A stretch of 64,000 nucleotides of DNA, taken from contig JAWQUS010000016.1 of assembly GCA_036365455.1 (NCBI GenBank), positions 18,189,001-18,253,000 on the forward strand. The letters run 5' to 3'. Of this stretch, positions 21,324 to 32,392 are shown piece after piece. The position numbers and the translations under genes are program-made. The notes below the pieces were generated by a model that saw only the letters and a list, made by a program, of their open reading frames with translations, searched no databases and was not told the DNA's origin. The stretch comes from Macrosoma leucophasiata. Lineage: Eukaryota; Arthropoda; Insecta; Lepidoptera; Hedylidae. Every line of letters begins with the position of its first letter. The first letter of the stretch is position 1.

Positions 21324-21654
21324 CAGTGCTCATCAAGAAATAATGCACATCGAGCTTATGAAAGTGGCAATCGGCTTGTTTCGGCTTTGTAGAGCGTTAT
21401 CGATGCTGCACACTAGGTGCCCACGTAACCATCCGTAGTCCGGTATTGGTCAAAACTTGATAAAAATGGTCGACAAACGTCAATCTGAAATATCAATAAA
21501 TAAAGCACTGTAACTAAGAATTGACTTTTTATTGAATCAAAATGGTCGACAAACTTCAAATAGGTAAGGTGCGAAAGAGATAACGGTTTACAGACCCGAA
21601 ATAAGCCGATGTTTCTTCCTGCGGTCGATGTGCATTATTTCTTGTTGGATACTG
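21324..21654. mobile_element. Mariner-like MITE D, complete
   Basis: The ends CAGTGCTCATCAAGAAATAA and TTATTTCTTGTTGGATACTG are imperfect inverted repeats that continue for about 75 bp each (CATCGAGCTTATGAAAGTGG and TTTGTAGAGCGTTATC on the left). It is flanked by TA on both sides, as for Tc1/mariner insertions. The centre has an internal duplication of AAAATGGTCGACAAAC (21465 and 21539). No transposase. Confidence 0.75.
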
Positions 21655-21656
21655 TA

Positions 21657-22211
21657 CAAAACTGTTAAATTATTGTCTTGATATCTTAATTTTATATCAA
21701 GACTGGATACGGCGAAGGGTGTCATGGTGTCATGAATGACTTTTTCTTGGTATGGGACAAATGCGACTAGATATGTACTTAGGTACCTATAATAAAAAGA
21801 TGAATGTTGATGTGATACTCCTCCATATCTCCTTCCCTTTCTCCTTGGCTGGATCCACCCCTGTTCAAGATGAACCATCTTTCGTAACGAATAGATATTT
21901 TACAAAAACGGTTTTTCAAAAGGTAGACGCATTTAATCATGTTCAATTATTTTTTTATGGCATCCGTCTAAATTGTTCTGACTCTATCAAAAATATTCTT
22001 AACTTCCAAACTTGCGTTTGGCGCGTTACGTTACGAAGGTGTCAAACGAGCATGCAGTTGACATGGATGTTAAGTGATGACTTCAACCTACAGGCCAAAA
22101 CGCAACGAAAGCAGCAGGGTGTAGCAGTGTACATCAAGATTTTAATTAAGCTTCTGTGCCAATTTTCACTCAGTGAACAACAGTTCACTCAAAAAGTGGT
22201 AGAAAAGTTTT
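21657..22211. other. Unassigned DNA with a SINE B scrap
   Basis: 22034-22105 aligns to the minus-strand SINE B 3' block (AACGAGCATGCAGTTGACAT, TTAAGTGATGAC). The open frame 21752-22222 crosses this repeat and has no known motif. Confidence 0.4.
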
Positions 22212-22509
22212 TTATTATGTAATGGAAATGGTAAACAAACATGCATTTCACATTGATGTTAAGTGATGACTGCAGCCTAAAGACACACACACAAAGATCA
22301 AGGTGAAAATGCAGATGCGTTACCACTCCTCAGGTGTTATGCCTTTGTGCCGGAATTACAGGGCCATACATAACCACCTGACCGGAACACGATAGTGCTG
22401 AACACTACCATTTAGCGGCAAGTATTCGGTATATGTGTATATGTATATTATTAGGTAATGCGGTGGTGGCTACGCTCGCGAGCTCTGTCACTGTAGCTCT
22501 GCCACCAGT
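22212..22509 (-). mobile_element. SINE B subfamily I
   Basis: Full-length minus-strand copy with a 15 bp internal insertion (GTATATGTGTATATG) near 22430. Flanks AAAAGTGGTA (left) and AAAACGTGGCA (right) look like a diverged target duplication. Confidence 0.85.
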
Positions 22510-23868
22510 AAAACGTGGCACCGAAGATCGAAATCACCAATTAAGGCAGTTACAATCAATATTTCAAAAGTAGGTAGAAAAGTATTTTTGTACACAGCAC
22601 TATGCTCTATGATATTTTCAGGTGCATATTGTCACCCAACTGTCGTGGCACGGCACGGAGCGTGAAGTGTCCTCAACTCGACCCCAGTTATGTGCCATTT
22701 AAGTGCACTTGCGTATGCATTGTGCAGTGCCAATTGAGCCGTAATTATGGATGATTTTGGTGCTCTTTTATTATTGATTGCACTAATTAATATTGAATAT
22801 AATGTTATTCCAAGACTATTCTTTCCTCATATCGCCTACAACTGTAAGTGGGGTGGGGATGGTGTAGATATAGCCCCTTATCCTACCCACCATTAATGCT
22901 TCCATGGTAAGCTATGGTTGTATTATTCTGTAATTTTATTTGGGATATTATTAATGTGTTCGTAAATAATGAACGCCCCTAATCTCAAACATAAAAGGGG
23001 TTCATCACGATTATCCGTCGTATAAAATATTAATCCCATGGGGTTATGAATTGTTTGAAATAACAACAAAATGGCCGCTTTTCATTCGCGCTTGAAACAG
23101 GTAGGCCACTCAATTTGAGGTCGTTTACCTTTGTCATGAAAAAAGTTGGAGTCTCAACAGATTATCCTTTCATGAGACATTACAATATTTTGATCAATTT
23201 GATCAAAGAGTATAATAATCTTACTTTTTTTAATATATTGTTAATACATACCTACAAAGGTAAATCATATTTATAAATCTGTATCCATAAACTTTCACCA
23301 ACACTGATCTCTACCATCTATTTATTTGAGTATGTAGTTTTAATTTTCTTCATCGTACCTATCCGCTTTCCAAACCTAAATGTGGGGTCAATTAATTACC
23401 AATCAATTGACCCATAAATTGTTTAGTATCTTAATCCATAAATTATTTCTCTTTTTAATTTTGCACTAACAACTTATTTAGGTATCATTCATTCTTGATG
23501 ATTTGGTGAAGGCAAGGATAGTAACTTGTGGTTTTGAACATTTATTAACGAGGTTGGAAATAATAACGGAACCTGCTGCCTGGGAGGGAGTATTGTCAAT
23601 GAGTACTTACCTACTCGAAGGTACGCATGTCGTCTTGATCTCTTGTCTTGATACTTATTTAGAGTTAAACTTTCATTCAAAGCAGTATTATAATTTCGCC
23701 TTAAACATGTCTAAAGTGGATCAGTTTTTGTCCCATCCGAAAGCAATCGTCAACCTGTGTCTTTGGTCAGGTGAAAAAGTTCACGTGACGACATGCATGG
23801 GCAAGAATTAGCGGGATTCATACAAAATGAACGTGAGGGTTAATCCAATGGAATACCACGATCTTTTA
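22510..23868. other. Unassigned non-coding DNA
   Basis: No shared repeat or gene recognised. The open frame 23503-23811 has no known motif and no splice context. Confidence 0.4.
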
Positions 23869-24150
23869 ACTGGTGGTAGAGCTCCAGTGACGGAGCTCGC
23901 GGGCGTATGCACCACCGCATTACTTAATATACTTGCCGCTAAATGGTAGTGTTCGACACTATCGTGTTCCGGTCAGGTGGTAATGTACGGCCCTGTAATT
24001 TCCGGCACAGAGGCATAACACCTTAGGCATCAAACCTGATAACGCATCTGCATTTGGACCTCTGGTCTTTGTGTAAGTGTCTATAGGCTGCAGTAATCAC
24101 TTAACATCAATGTGAACTGTACGCTTGTTTGCCACTTTCATTACATAAAA
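23869..24150 (+). mobile_element. SINE B subfamily I
   Basis: ACTGGTGGTAGAGCTCCAGT to CATTACATAAAAAA. The flanks carry ACGATC (23858-23863 and 24153-24158), a probable short target duplication. Confidence 0.85.
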
Positions 24151-24153
24151 AAA

Positions 24154-24550
24154 CGATCCTAACACGTGTCGCTGTTTTTAATTAGGTACATTTATTTTGA
24201 GCACTATCCTCGTTTCCTTTCCATATATAATTTTTCTCTACTAAGTGTATGAAAAATTGTATAGGGTAAAAATTGTACTAAATCTTTAGTATCACTTCTT
24301 TAGAATGTGGTGTCCCTGTGTCTACATACGACTAAGAAGCCATTGCATACTTAGTGCCAGTCTGCTGCAAATACGGTAAATTAGCTACTTTTATCCAGTA
24401 CTTTGCATTAAAAATAAACAGAGTTTGTCTCCTCCATAGGTAATCTGATTGGACGCGGTAAGCTGAATGTGTGATATTTGCACATTCATACAAAATGGGT
24501 TCGGTACAAAATTTTCGGAGTGGAGCCAATGAATAAGATAATTTAATCCT
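24154..24550. other. Unassigned non-coding DNA
   Basis: No recognised gene or shared repeat. Confidence 0.4.
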
Positions 24551-24560
24551 ACTAAATAAT

Positions 24561-24909
24561 GGCAACCCATTATACGTCCCGCTGCTGGGCACGAGCCTCT
24601 CCCCTTTTTGGGAGAAGGCCTGGAGCTTACTCCACCAAGCTGCTCCAATGCGGGTTGGTGGAGATAAGGGTTAGTGACCAACCCGTTGTCGGACGTTTTC
24701 AAAACGCCTGTAAGGCCTCCGACAAGGTTTAACGACTGCTATCTATCGAAAGCAACCGGTACCGACAGCTTAACGTACCCTCCGAAGCACGGAGACGCGC
24801 ATTTTAATTTACCACTAGCGGTCACCCATCACAAACCCGACCGCGGCCGTATCGCTTAACCGAGTAAATCGCTTCCGATTTACACCAGCCGCTGAACCAT
24901 GCGCGCTTC
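24561..24909 (-). mobile_element. SINE N with 5S-rRNA-like head
   Basis: A perfect 10 bp duplication ACTAAATAAT flanks it (24551-24560 and 24910-24919). Read on the minus strand, the head at 24865-24790 has ATCGG, TTAAGC, ACGGCCGCGGT and GATGGGTGACCGCTAGTGG in 5S rRNA order and spacing, where fly 5S has TTAAGCAGCGTCGGGCGCGG and GATGGGGGACCGCTTGGG. The 3' tail CTCGTGCCCAGCAGCGGGAC resembles RTE LINE ends. This marks a SINE3-type element mobilised by a LINE. A second copy is at 41276-42053. Confidence 0.75.
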
Positions 24910-25069
24910 ACTAAATAATTATTACTACTACGGTATTCCGATAGCAGGTAAAATTTATATGACACAGTAGTATTATTAGGCTTCGGAACTTGACGACCCA
25001 ATCGCCCACTAGTGAAGGAGAATTCTTCCGTTAATGCAGTCAGTCAGTGAACCGAACTAAAACAATAAC

Positions 25070-25153
25070 GGTCCAACAGGGTAGTAAATACAATAATGGT
25101 CCAACAGGGTAGTAAATACAATAACGGTCCGACAGGGTACTAAATACAATAAC
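25070..25153. repeat. 28 bp minisatellite, three units
   Basis: Units starting GGTCCAACAGGGTAGTAAAT at 25070, 25098 and 25126, with few changes between them. Confidence 0.9.
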
Positions 25154-25292
25154 ATGGGATGGGCAGCAACGTCTCCCGATAAAAATACCGCAACTCATCA
25201 ATCCGCATGGCAAGCGTGGCAATGGCAATTATGCCAAATTCTCCCCTAATGGCTTACAACAATGTTTTGGGTATATTTGAGGAAGGCTTCTT

Positions 25293-25579
25293 ACTGGTGG
25301 TAGAGCTCCAGTGACGGAGCTCGCGGGCGTAGGCACCACCGCATTACCTCATATACTTGCCGCTAAATGGTAGTGTTCAGCACTATCGTGTTCCAGTAAG
25401 GTGGTAATGTACGGCCCTGTAATTTCCGGCACAGAGGCATAACACCTTAGGCCTCACGAGTGGTATCGCATCTGCATTTTGACCTTGGTCTTTTTGTGGG
25501 TGTCTATAGGCTGCAGTCATCACTTAACATCAATGTGAACTGCATGTTTGTTTGCCACTTTTATTAAATAAAAAAAAAG
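25293..25579 (+). mobile_element. SINE B subfamily I
   Basis: Full length, inserted in family M LINE sequence. The flanks AAGGCTTC and AAGGTTCC may be a diverged target duplication. Confidence 0.85.
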
Positions 25580-25661
25580 GTTCCAGCAACGTATTTACGT
25601 CTTTCGGATGAAGTATTGGTGATGATGAGGACCGATGAGGTATTTAATATGTTAATAACTG

Positions 25662-25981
25662 CCTCAGTAGACCAGTGGTAGCAGGCCATAATTAAATAAT
25701 CTATTTAATTTAAAAAATCATCCGATTCACGACCTGATTTATTGGCTGGAAAGCCTAGATGTTCCCGATAATTAGTAATAGCATTGGCAACACTGCTTGC
25801 GGAGCTTGTCTTCTAGCATCTGTCTTAGGCTCTGAGCTCACTTTCCAGTCTTAGCCCCCACTCCCCAAGGCGTGTGAGGAGCCACCGAGCTACCCTGGCA
25901 CTTCCAGCTCAGTCCAAATCTGTATTACATTACTTTTCGCAGGTAAAAACAGAAATTAAAACATTTATCATAGGCTTAGAT
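25662..25981. other. SINE G head scrap and unassigned DNA
   Basis: 25662-25695 reads ACTGCCTCAGTAGACCAGTG then GTAGCAGGCCA, the start of SINE G. The remainder shows nothing recognised. Confidence 0.45.
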
Positions 25982-26296
25982 CATAGAGCTACGCGGCCCA
26001 TCGGTCGCGACGGACCGGAGGGGAGTAGCCATAGCGTGTATTACCGATGCAATTTTTTTCTGTTCCTCGTGCAAAACTGTCTGTCATTTTTTGCGGGGGG
26101 AAATGCATGCGACACACACGCACACTACAAAAATCTTCTATTACTACGAAACTTACACCATGACGTTAAAAAAATACAGAAACAAATTCACGCACACATT
26201 TAAATATCTAGGCGACAGGTATAGGCCCATTTGGGCTTGTACTTTGACAGAGGGGAAAGCCTGCTTAAGGCTACTCCCCTCCGGTGTTGCTCTATG
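25982..26296. mobile_element. hAT-like MITE C, complete
   Basis: Starts CATAGAGCTACGCGGCCCAT and ends GGTGTTGCTCTATG. The flanks GCTTAGAT and GCTTAAAT are 8 bp direct repeats with one change. Confidence 0.85.
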
Positions 26297-27130
26297 GCTT
26301 AAATTGACTAATTGAGTGAGACAAATTACTTGTAACATCATTAAGTAAGACCATATTATTACATATTTTCTGGTAAGACTTTGCTTATATAATTGCTTAG
26401 TACTAACATTCCTTGACCGAGAATGGAACATTTACATCAAAAGTAAATACACGTAGGCTTTTTAAGTAAGTTCATGCATAAATTACCACTACAAGTCTAG
26501 ATGGATGTTGTGTTGGTTGTTTATAACCGCGAAACTACATTATCGAGCTAGAAATCGAATGAAGGCAGCATCACATCTGCGGGCTCTATCGTCTGCTACG
26601 AACATCTTTAAAATCTTACGACACGACTTTTCGAAAGTGAGTAAATGCAAGGTAATTTTTAAACCAATGTGATTGCATTCATCATTATGAACAACTTTTA
26701 CTATGAGGGCAACCCTGAAATGGATGCTTAATTTCAAGACTAGCTAACGTTTTGTAGATCTGTCTGCTTTTTAGCGAATTCAGCGTTAGCCCTGCAATAT
26801 TTTTTTTTTCAATATGATGAGGGAAATGACCCTAAGTAATCGCTAATGCTTTAAAAATAACCGTGTACTTATATGCAGTTCCTTATAATTTTAGAAATCA
26901 GGTGTGTTATGCCTGACTTTATGTTGAACTGGATACCTTTTTGGCGCAGCCGTGAGACACATTATCATTACTGTAGTTAAATAATTAATAAGATGAGTAA
27001 TCGTACATTCTTCTTTCTTTCTTTTAATTTGCTGGCAATTACCAACTTTAAGGATAATTCTGCCAAAGTCTACTCTTTTTGTTACTATAATTATCGGCCA
27101 TTGGATAAATTTTCGCGAAAAAAGGCACTG
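26297..27130. other. Unassigned DNA with a possible LTR-element primer site
   Basis: 26921-26965 matches 53343-53390 (GAACTG.ATACC then TTTTTGGCGCAGCCGTG). TGGCGCAGCCG is complementary to a tRNA-Ser 3' end, as in the primer-binding sites of some Gypsy elements, so both could be traces of one LTR retrotransposon. Otherwise nothing. Confidence 0.35.
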
Positions 27131-27206
27131 GGAAACCCTGATTTGGAGATCGAACCGGAACTCCAGCATAGCGGTGGTGGCCGGCTACCATTACTGAGGC
27201 ATTTAA
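27131..27206 (-). mobile_element. Degraded SINE G head
   Basis: The reverse strand reads GCCTCAGTAATGGTAGCCGG and a B-box-like GTTCGATCTCC, as in the SINE G head. An open plus-strand frame (26993-27346) crosses it and is not a gene. Confidence 0.5.
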
Positions 27207-27496
27207 AAACAAATCCGTATCGTTCTCGTGACGTTACCGTCGTATCACGTTATAAAGCGCGTTCCGGGTTCGGTTGCTATGGTTACATCGATTGCCGTCG
27301 TCGGGCGCATCTTGCATTGCACAACATTGAGTTAATAAGCCTTTAGTGGGTTCAGTTAGACGAGACACTTCCTTTGTGGTCTGTTTACTTTTGTTATTAG
27401 GTTTGAATATGTTAATAGAATTATTCCCTTATTCATAAACTTTGATTAAACAAGATATAGCTTTATACTTTGTCTTTGTCACTTGAATTGTCGAAT
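27207..27496. other. Unassigned DNA with one MITE end
   Basis: CCCTTATTCATAAAC at 27425 matches the 10367 MITE end only. Confidence 0.35.
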
Positions 27497-27507
27497 GGGT
27501 AATACCT

Positions 27508-27945
27508 TTTTATTTTTAAAGAAAAATGAAAAGAAAAATTTGACTTCAGGCGAGACTCGAACTCGCGACCTACTGGGAATCTAGTCCAGCCGCTCTTCCA
27601 ATTGAGCTACTGAAGCCCTGCCCGATTTGTCAAATCTTTCCTTCACATCTATTGCATTGCTTTATGGTAGCAGCAGCGCCATCTATTACCAACTATGCTA
27701 GTTAGGCAACCGATATAATAGACTTTTCAGTTTATTGAATATCGTAAAGAAGTCGCTTTTACCCCTAATAATTGTTTTATATTATTTCGCATTAACACAT
27801 GCTTGTGAAATATATTTTATTTTTAAAGAGAAATGGAAAGAGCGGCTGGACTAGATTCCCAGTAGGTCGCGAGTTCGAGTCTCGCCTGAAGTCAAATTTT
27901 TCTTTCCATTTTTCTTTAAAAATAAAATATATTTCACAAGCATGT
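27508..27945 (-). mobile_element. SINE L with inverted 5' part
   Basis: Perfect 11 bp duplications GGGTAATACCT flank it (27497-27507, 27946-27956). From the left it is a minus-strand L unit with the tRNA-like core at 27541-27617, continuing into the tail of a second unit to 27840. There the sequence switches to the plus strand (27841-27945: core 3' half and tail). The outermost part is thus the reverse complement of the start, as produced by twin priming. Confidence 0.8.
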
Positions 27946-28136
27946 GGGTAATACCTACCGATAGAAAAACACAAAAGACCTTTTCAAAATTTTATCTTAC
28001 ACGCGTTTATGTATCCAGAAGTTACTTTAATCCACGATTGTAATTCCCGGTAAGTGCACACTGCACACATACAAGTATACCAAAAACGAAACTGGCGAAT
28101 GTTGGGTCTTTGCATGACAAAGACCAAAGATTCGTC

Positions 28137-28318
28137 AGTTACGTTTCTGGTCCACGTAACAGATCGCGAGCCTGTTGACATCTCCGAGCACATTACCAAC
28201 CTCCGAAGTACCAATAGAACCTGAGATAAAGGATTTCACACCGTTAGTACCCGACCCGGGAATGGAACCCAGGATCCCAGCGTAGTAGTAGTGGCCGGCT
28301 ACTGAGGCAGTTAAACGG
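28137..28318 (-). mobile_element. SINE G, 3'-truncated
   Basis: On the minus strand: TGCCTCAGTAGCC with B box GGGTTCCATTCCCGGGTCGG, TAAAATCCTTTATCTCAGGT, GGTAATGTGCTCGGAGATGT and ACAGGCTCGCGATCTGTTAC. The Pol III A and B boxes mark a tRNA-derived head. Confidence 0.75.
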
Positions 28319-28386
28319 AACGCGAGGAAAATCATTTAATTATTAAAAAGGTACACTTTGATTGCAATTGGCGATTCGACTTGGTT

Positions 28387-28593
28387 GGTTGGTTGGTCTA
28401 GCGGTGTGAGATGATCGATTGATTCGAAGGGTCGCGGGTTCGATTCCCGCACCGGGACAAATATTTCTATGGCCGACAGATATTTGTTTCGGGTCTGGGT
28501 GTTTGTGTGTGTGTTGTTTGTATACAACGGCACCCATGACACAGGTTTATACCTACTGTGGGGCTGTGAGTGTAAGCGTATTTTATTATTATT
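28387..28593 (+). mobile_element. SINE A
   Basis: The first bases are replaced by a GGTTGGTTGG run; from GGTCTAGCGGTGTGAGATGA on, the copy is complete, including the B box GGGTTCGATTCCC and the TGTGAGTGTAAGCG end. Confidence 0.8.
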
Positions 28594-29299
28594 TTTTTAT
28601 AGTTGGCGGCGGGCATGAGTGAGGTAATGAAAAAATCAAAATAGTTATGTGATATTTAACACAATAAACACCTTCACCTGATTGATGTTTAGAATAACAG
28701 ATGATTTTAAAATAACAAAGTCATTCTACGCGGCACATTCAAGCGAAGCGATGCGAACTCGGCTCATAAAAGCTATAATAAAGCCGTGATTTTCAGTAAA
28801 TTATGAAGTTGGGATAAACAACGGCGGACAACCGGTAAAGTTTCAGGGTTGTATAAATCAAATCATCCCACAGAAGTTCCGGCTTGCCTACCTGCACCGG
28901 GTACGAGTAGTTTGAATATAAATACAACCATAGAAGCTGCGGATAACCCAGCTTCTACGGTTGTTGTGTGTGTCTAGTTTACAATAAAATTAATGTACCT
29001 ATATTATCTAGATATGACGTACACATTCCCACTTGTTGTTCGTAGTTCTAATTCAATAAGTTTACTGCGACCGAGTTCATGTAAATTTAATGTAGGTATA
29101 AACGTATAATAGGTGCCTATTGTCGTAATTTAAAACTTGGTATAATACAGGTATTGTCAAAAGTTTAATCGGGTCATAACTAATTACTTAAACATCAGTT
29201 TACTTATTCCATGTTTATTCCTATATTATTCTTTACTATACATTATAGGTAAACGAGTTTGGTATGACTGCAGCTTTTCTGGGGTTTGTCTCATTGGGG
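28594..29299. other. Unassigned DNA with a hairpin
   Basis: 28924-28965 can fold with about 16 bp arms (ACAACCATAGAAGCTG and CAGCTTCTACGGTTGT, one mismatch). No gene. Confidence 0.4.
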
Positions 29300-29447
29300 T
29301 GCTATTCTCAGCTATTAGTCATAAGTTGATCAAAATGGTAGACAAATGTCACATAATTAGGTGCGAAAGAGCTAACGCTCTACTAACCCGAATTAAGCCG
29401 AAGTCTTCTTCTTAAGGTCAATCTGCAATTTTTCTTGTTGGATACTG
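29300..29447. mobile_element. MITE D, one arm
   Basis: GATCAAAATGGTAGACAAAT, GCGAAAGAGCTAACGCTCTA and the end TTTTTCTTGTTGGATACTG match the right half of 21324-21654. Confidence 0.65.
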
Positions 29448-29767
29448 TTTCACCTTTTTAACTAAGCTAGAATTAGTCTTATTTTAAATTAACTGAACTA
29501 TTCCAAAATGCTAAGTGAGTGGAATGGAAACACTACAGGATAAGCTAAAAAATATAAATTCCATCTTAAAAAAATTTCCGTGGATTTATTCGAAATCCTG
29601 TCGAGATCACAAGCGAACCAAATTAAATTCCGAAGCGTCGAGTTCGTTGAAGAACGAAATGAAAATACCTCGACAAAAATTAAATCAAAATCTTGACATA
29701 TTTTTTATAGACGCACTGGGCCCGCGTGTACTTGAACATTTTTTTTTTCATTTTTATATATTTTTTT
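29448..29767. other. Unassigned DNA with an unrecognised open frame
   Basis: A plus-strand frame at 29515-29796 encodes 93 lysine-rich residues. It has no known motif and ends inside a SINE. I do not call it a gene. Confidence 0.3.
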
Positions 29768-30307
29768 ATGCACCAAGGTGGCAAACCAGCATGTAGTTCA
29801 CATGAATGCTAAGTGATGACTGAAAGTAGAGGTCAAAATGAAGATGCGTTGCCACCCCTGAGGCCTAAGTTGTTGCCTCTCTGATAGTTATAACGGGGCT
29901 ATAAATTACCATCTAACCGGAACACGATAGCGCTAAACATATTCTCTTTTTTTATGTAATGGAAGTAGCAAACAAGTATGCAGTTAACATTGATGTTAAG
30001 TGATGACTACAGACTATGGACCAAAACCAAGATCAAAATGCAGATGCGTTACCACTCCTGAAGCCTAAGGTGTTAGCCTCTGTGCCGGAAATAACAGGGC
30101 CGTACATTTCCACCTGACCGGCACACGATAGTGCTGAACACTACCATTTAGCGCCAAGTATATTAGGTAATGCGGTGGTGCTTAGGCCCGCGAGCTCCGT
30201 CACAGAAGCTCTACCACCAGTGTTCTTTGGCTGAACCCTACCATTTGGCGGCAGATAGATAATGCGGTAGTGCCTACGCAATCGAACTTTGGAACTCTAC
30301 CGCCAGT
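29768..30307 (-). mobile_element. SINE B subfamily II split by subfamily I
   Basis: 29768-29940 is the 3' part and 30229-30307 the 5' part of one minus-strand subfamily II copy (GCCGCCAAATGGTAGGGTT and ACTGGCGGTAGAGTTCC). The two parts join at GCTGAACCCTACC / GCTAAACAT. Confidence 0.8.
29948..30221 (-). mobile_element. SINE B subfamily I inserted in subfamily II
   Basis: A complete minus-strand subfamily I copy (TTAGCGCCAAG variant, AATAACAGGGCCG). Flanks ATTCTCT and GTTCTTT are a probable diverged target duplication. Confidence 0.85.
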
Positions 30308-30514
30308 AAAATAAATATAATCCACTTCACGCTCATATTTTCCTAAACGGGTTAATCAAGACGGTTAGTCCAGCTAGCGGTTGGAAATAATCTCTTGACA
30401 ATAAATACATGTATACGTAGCAATTGTTAATCAAGTGGACTTGCACTGTCCTCGACGCTGTGTAACGTACATAAAAACGATAATTTTGAAGATCCACGCA
30501 CTCTTCTTATAAAG
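30308..30514. other. Unassigned DNA
   Basis: A short GACGGTTAGTCCAGC word near 30360 recalls the SINE A head but continues differently. Confidence 0.3.
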
Positions 30515-31155
30515 GACTAGCTGTGCCCGCGACTTCGCCCGCGTGAGAATTTAAGATTGTTCAGTATCTACCCCGACGAAGTCGTGGGCGCAGCTAGTTT
30601 AAAAGTATCCTTAGTTACTCCTTATTACATCAGCTATCTGGCAGTGAAAGCCCCGTCAAAATCGGTACAGCCGTTCCCAAGATTAGCCGGAACAAACAGA
30701 TAGACAGACGGACTTCAAATAGCTTATGTAATAAGGAGTAACTTAGACTACTTTCATCCATACATTTATACATACATACAAACCTACATACAAATAAATA
30801 GAATTGAAGTGGCTCCTACTTTGATGGGACTTTGACGGGCAGATAGCTGATGTATTAAGGAGTAACTTATGCTACTTATATCCATACATCTATACATACA
30901 TACATACCTACATAGCAGTAAATAGAATTGGAGTGTTTCCGACTTTGATGGGCAGGTAGCTGATGTAATATGGAGTAACTTAGACTACTATTATCTATAC
31001 ATACATACTTACAAATAGAATTGAAGTGTCTCCGACTTTGACGGGACTTTCACGGGACAATTTCATTTTCCCATACAAATAGTCCGTATCTATCACACCT
31101 TTGACACATTATTTCATTTTGAGGCAATACGAAGTTTGCCGGGTCAGCTAGTACT
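30515..31155 (-). mobile_element. Composite H/J element with tandem units
   Basis: The left end ACTAGCTGTGCCCGCGACTT is mirrored at 30572-30598 (GAAGTCGTGGGCGCAGCTAG) and the far right end reads GCCGGGTCAGCTAGT as in family H. Between lie three units (starting near 30728, 30852, 30964; spacing 124 and 112 bp) with GGAGTAACTTA and ATACATACAT. It looks like an expanded short element. Confidence 0.6.
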
Positions 31156-31799
31156 GAATAGAACTGGAAAGGTTCGTCCTCAGCTGAGAAACTTAATATT
31201 AATGTTATATGTTACAAGCTCATTGATTACACCCATGACCCAATCTCTGTACTGTTTTTCTAGGTTGAAGGCAACGTACCAACAATGTTTCGATTCTGGA
31301 TAGATTTTCAAGCCCCTGTCGATTCCTATCCGACCAACTCGCCTTTTTTTGTTCCTGTGATCGATTTGTTGAGGCCATTATATTTCGTTGAAACTTTTAT
31401 ATATATCATGCTCTATTCATGAGTGTGACGAATGGTTATATTCCACGAATCATCTTAATATAGTCTTAGCAATGCTGAAATACGTGTATTGAAATATCAG
31501 AATGGATGTTTTCGTGTGAATACATTTACAATATTGCTGAAAAGTGACTTGCATGTTTGCTGACATTCTGAGTGAGGTGAAGGCGTTTCTTGTAATAATG
31601 CTTCTTTAATTAAAAATGGTCTGATATTTCATGAATTGATAATAAATAAAAAAAAGATATATATCTAATGGAACCATAACACATGCATCAAACACATGCG
31701 TGTTTGTTTGAAAAAAAACTAAGAGTCCATTGGGTTGGTCGATCTGGGACTTCAGGCAATTAGGTCTAAGATCTTTTTGTCTTTCTGTTGGAAATTCAG
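31156..31799. other. Unassigned non-coding DNA
   Basis: No gene or shared repeat seen. Confidence 0.4.
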
Positions 31800-31918
31800 G
31801 GGTCTTCTGGGACAACCATCTGTCCGACATTAACCCTAAGAGCGGCAAATAGATTTAGTAATACGATGCCCTCGAGTTCCACCACAGAATCAGATACTCT
31901 ACCATCACAAAAAATCCT
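31800..31918 (-). mobile_element. Old SINE B 5' part
   Basis: Read in reverse: GATGGTAGAGTATCTGATTC, GGAACTCGAGGGCATCG and AATCTATTTGCCGCTC follow the subfamily II order with heavy decay. Confidence 0.45.
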
Positions 31919-32255
31919 ATTTTTTACGAAATATACTGATACCCTACATTTAAACTAGGTACATATATTATATAATCTAACTTTTACATATTACTCCGAC
32001 AGTACTTTGAGCTTATTCTGCAGTTCGTAACAAGGTTCGACTTGGCTTTGCAGATCTTATTAAAAGTTACTTCTACTACTCCCAGTCAGAACTAAGTATA
32101 TTAAGTGAAAAATAATTTAGATAATAATTCTTGATAGCTCAAGCTATATAGTATAATTAAACTAATAATTTACTTCAATTAATAAGAGGGTTTGCAGATG
32201 ATCTTTCAGTGTATTAACAGTATAAGATAAACATGATTACACGTTCTTACACTAG
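31919..32255. other. Unassigned AT-rich DNA
   Basis: Nothing recognised. Confidence 0.4.
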
Positions 32256-32392
32256 GTATAAATCTGTATCGTTGGTACCGTTGTGTAGCTACACAAACTC
32301 CCAGACTTGAAACAAATATCAGTAGGCCATACAAATATATGTCCCGGTGCGGGGATCGAACCCGCAACCCTTCGACTAACTGCGGGTCGTTT
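32256..32392 (-). mobile_element. SINE A, shortened
   Basis: The minus strand reads the B box GGGTTCGATCCCCGCACCGG, ATTTGTATGGCCTACTGATA and GGTACCAACGATACAGATTT. The A-box half is rearranged. Confidence 0.7.

Larger units (their letters stand above)
24985..25660 (+). mobile_element. LINE 3' end, family M, split by SINE B
   Basis: Related to 35157-35310 (GCAGTCAGTCAGTGAACCGA versus GCAGCCAGTCAACCGA, then AATACAATAA) and to 3397-3495 (GGGTATATTTGAGGAAGGC). It contains a 28 bp minisatellite and resumes after the SINE at 25580 with ACGTCTTTCGGATGAAG and a GATGATGAGG tail. No intact ORF. Confidence 0.55.

Noticed and set aside
21752..22222. 156-residue open frame
   Set aside because: It includes a reversed SINE B scrap and has no recognisable domain.
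26993..27346. 117-residue open frame
   Set aside because: It runs through a degraded SINE G head and has no known motif.
29515..29796. Lysine-rich 93-residue open frame
   Set aside because: No motif, no splice framing, and it ends in a SINE.
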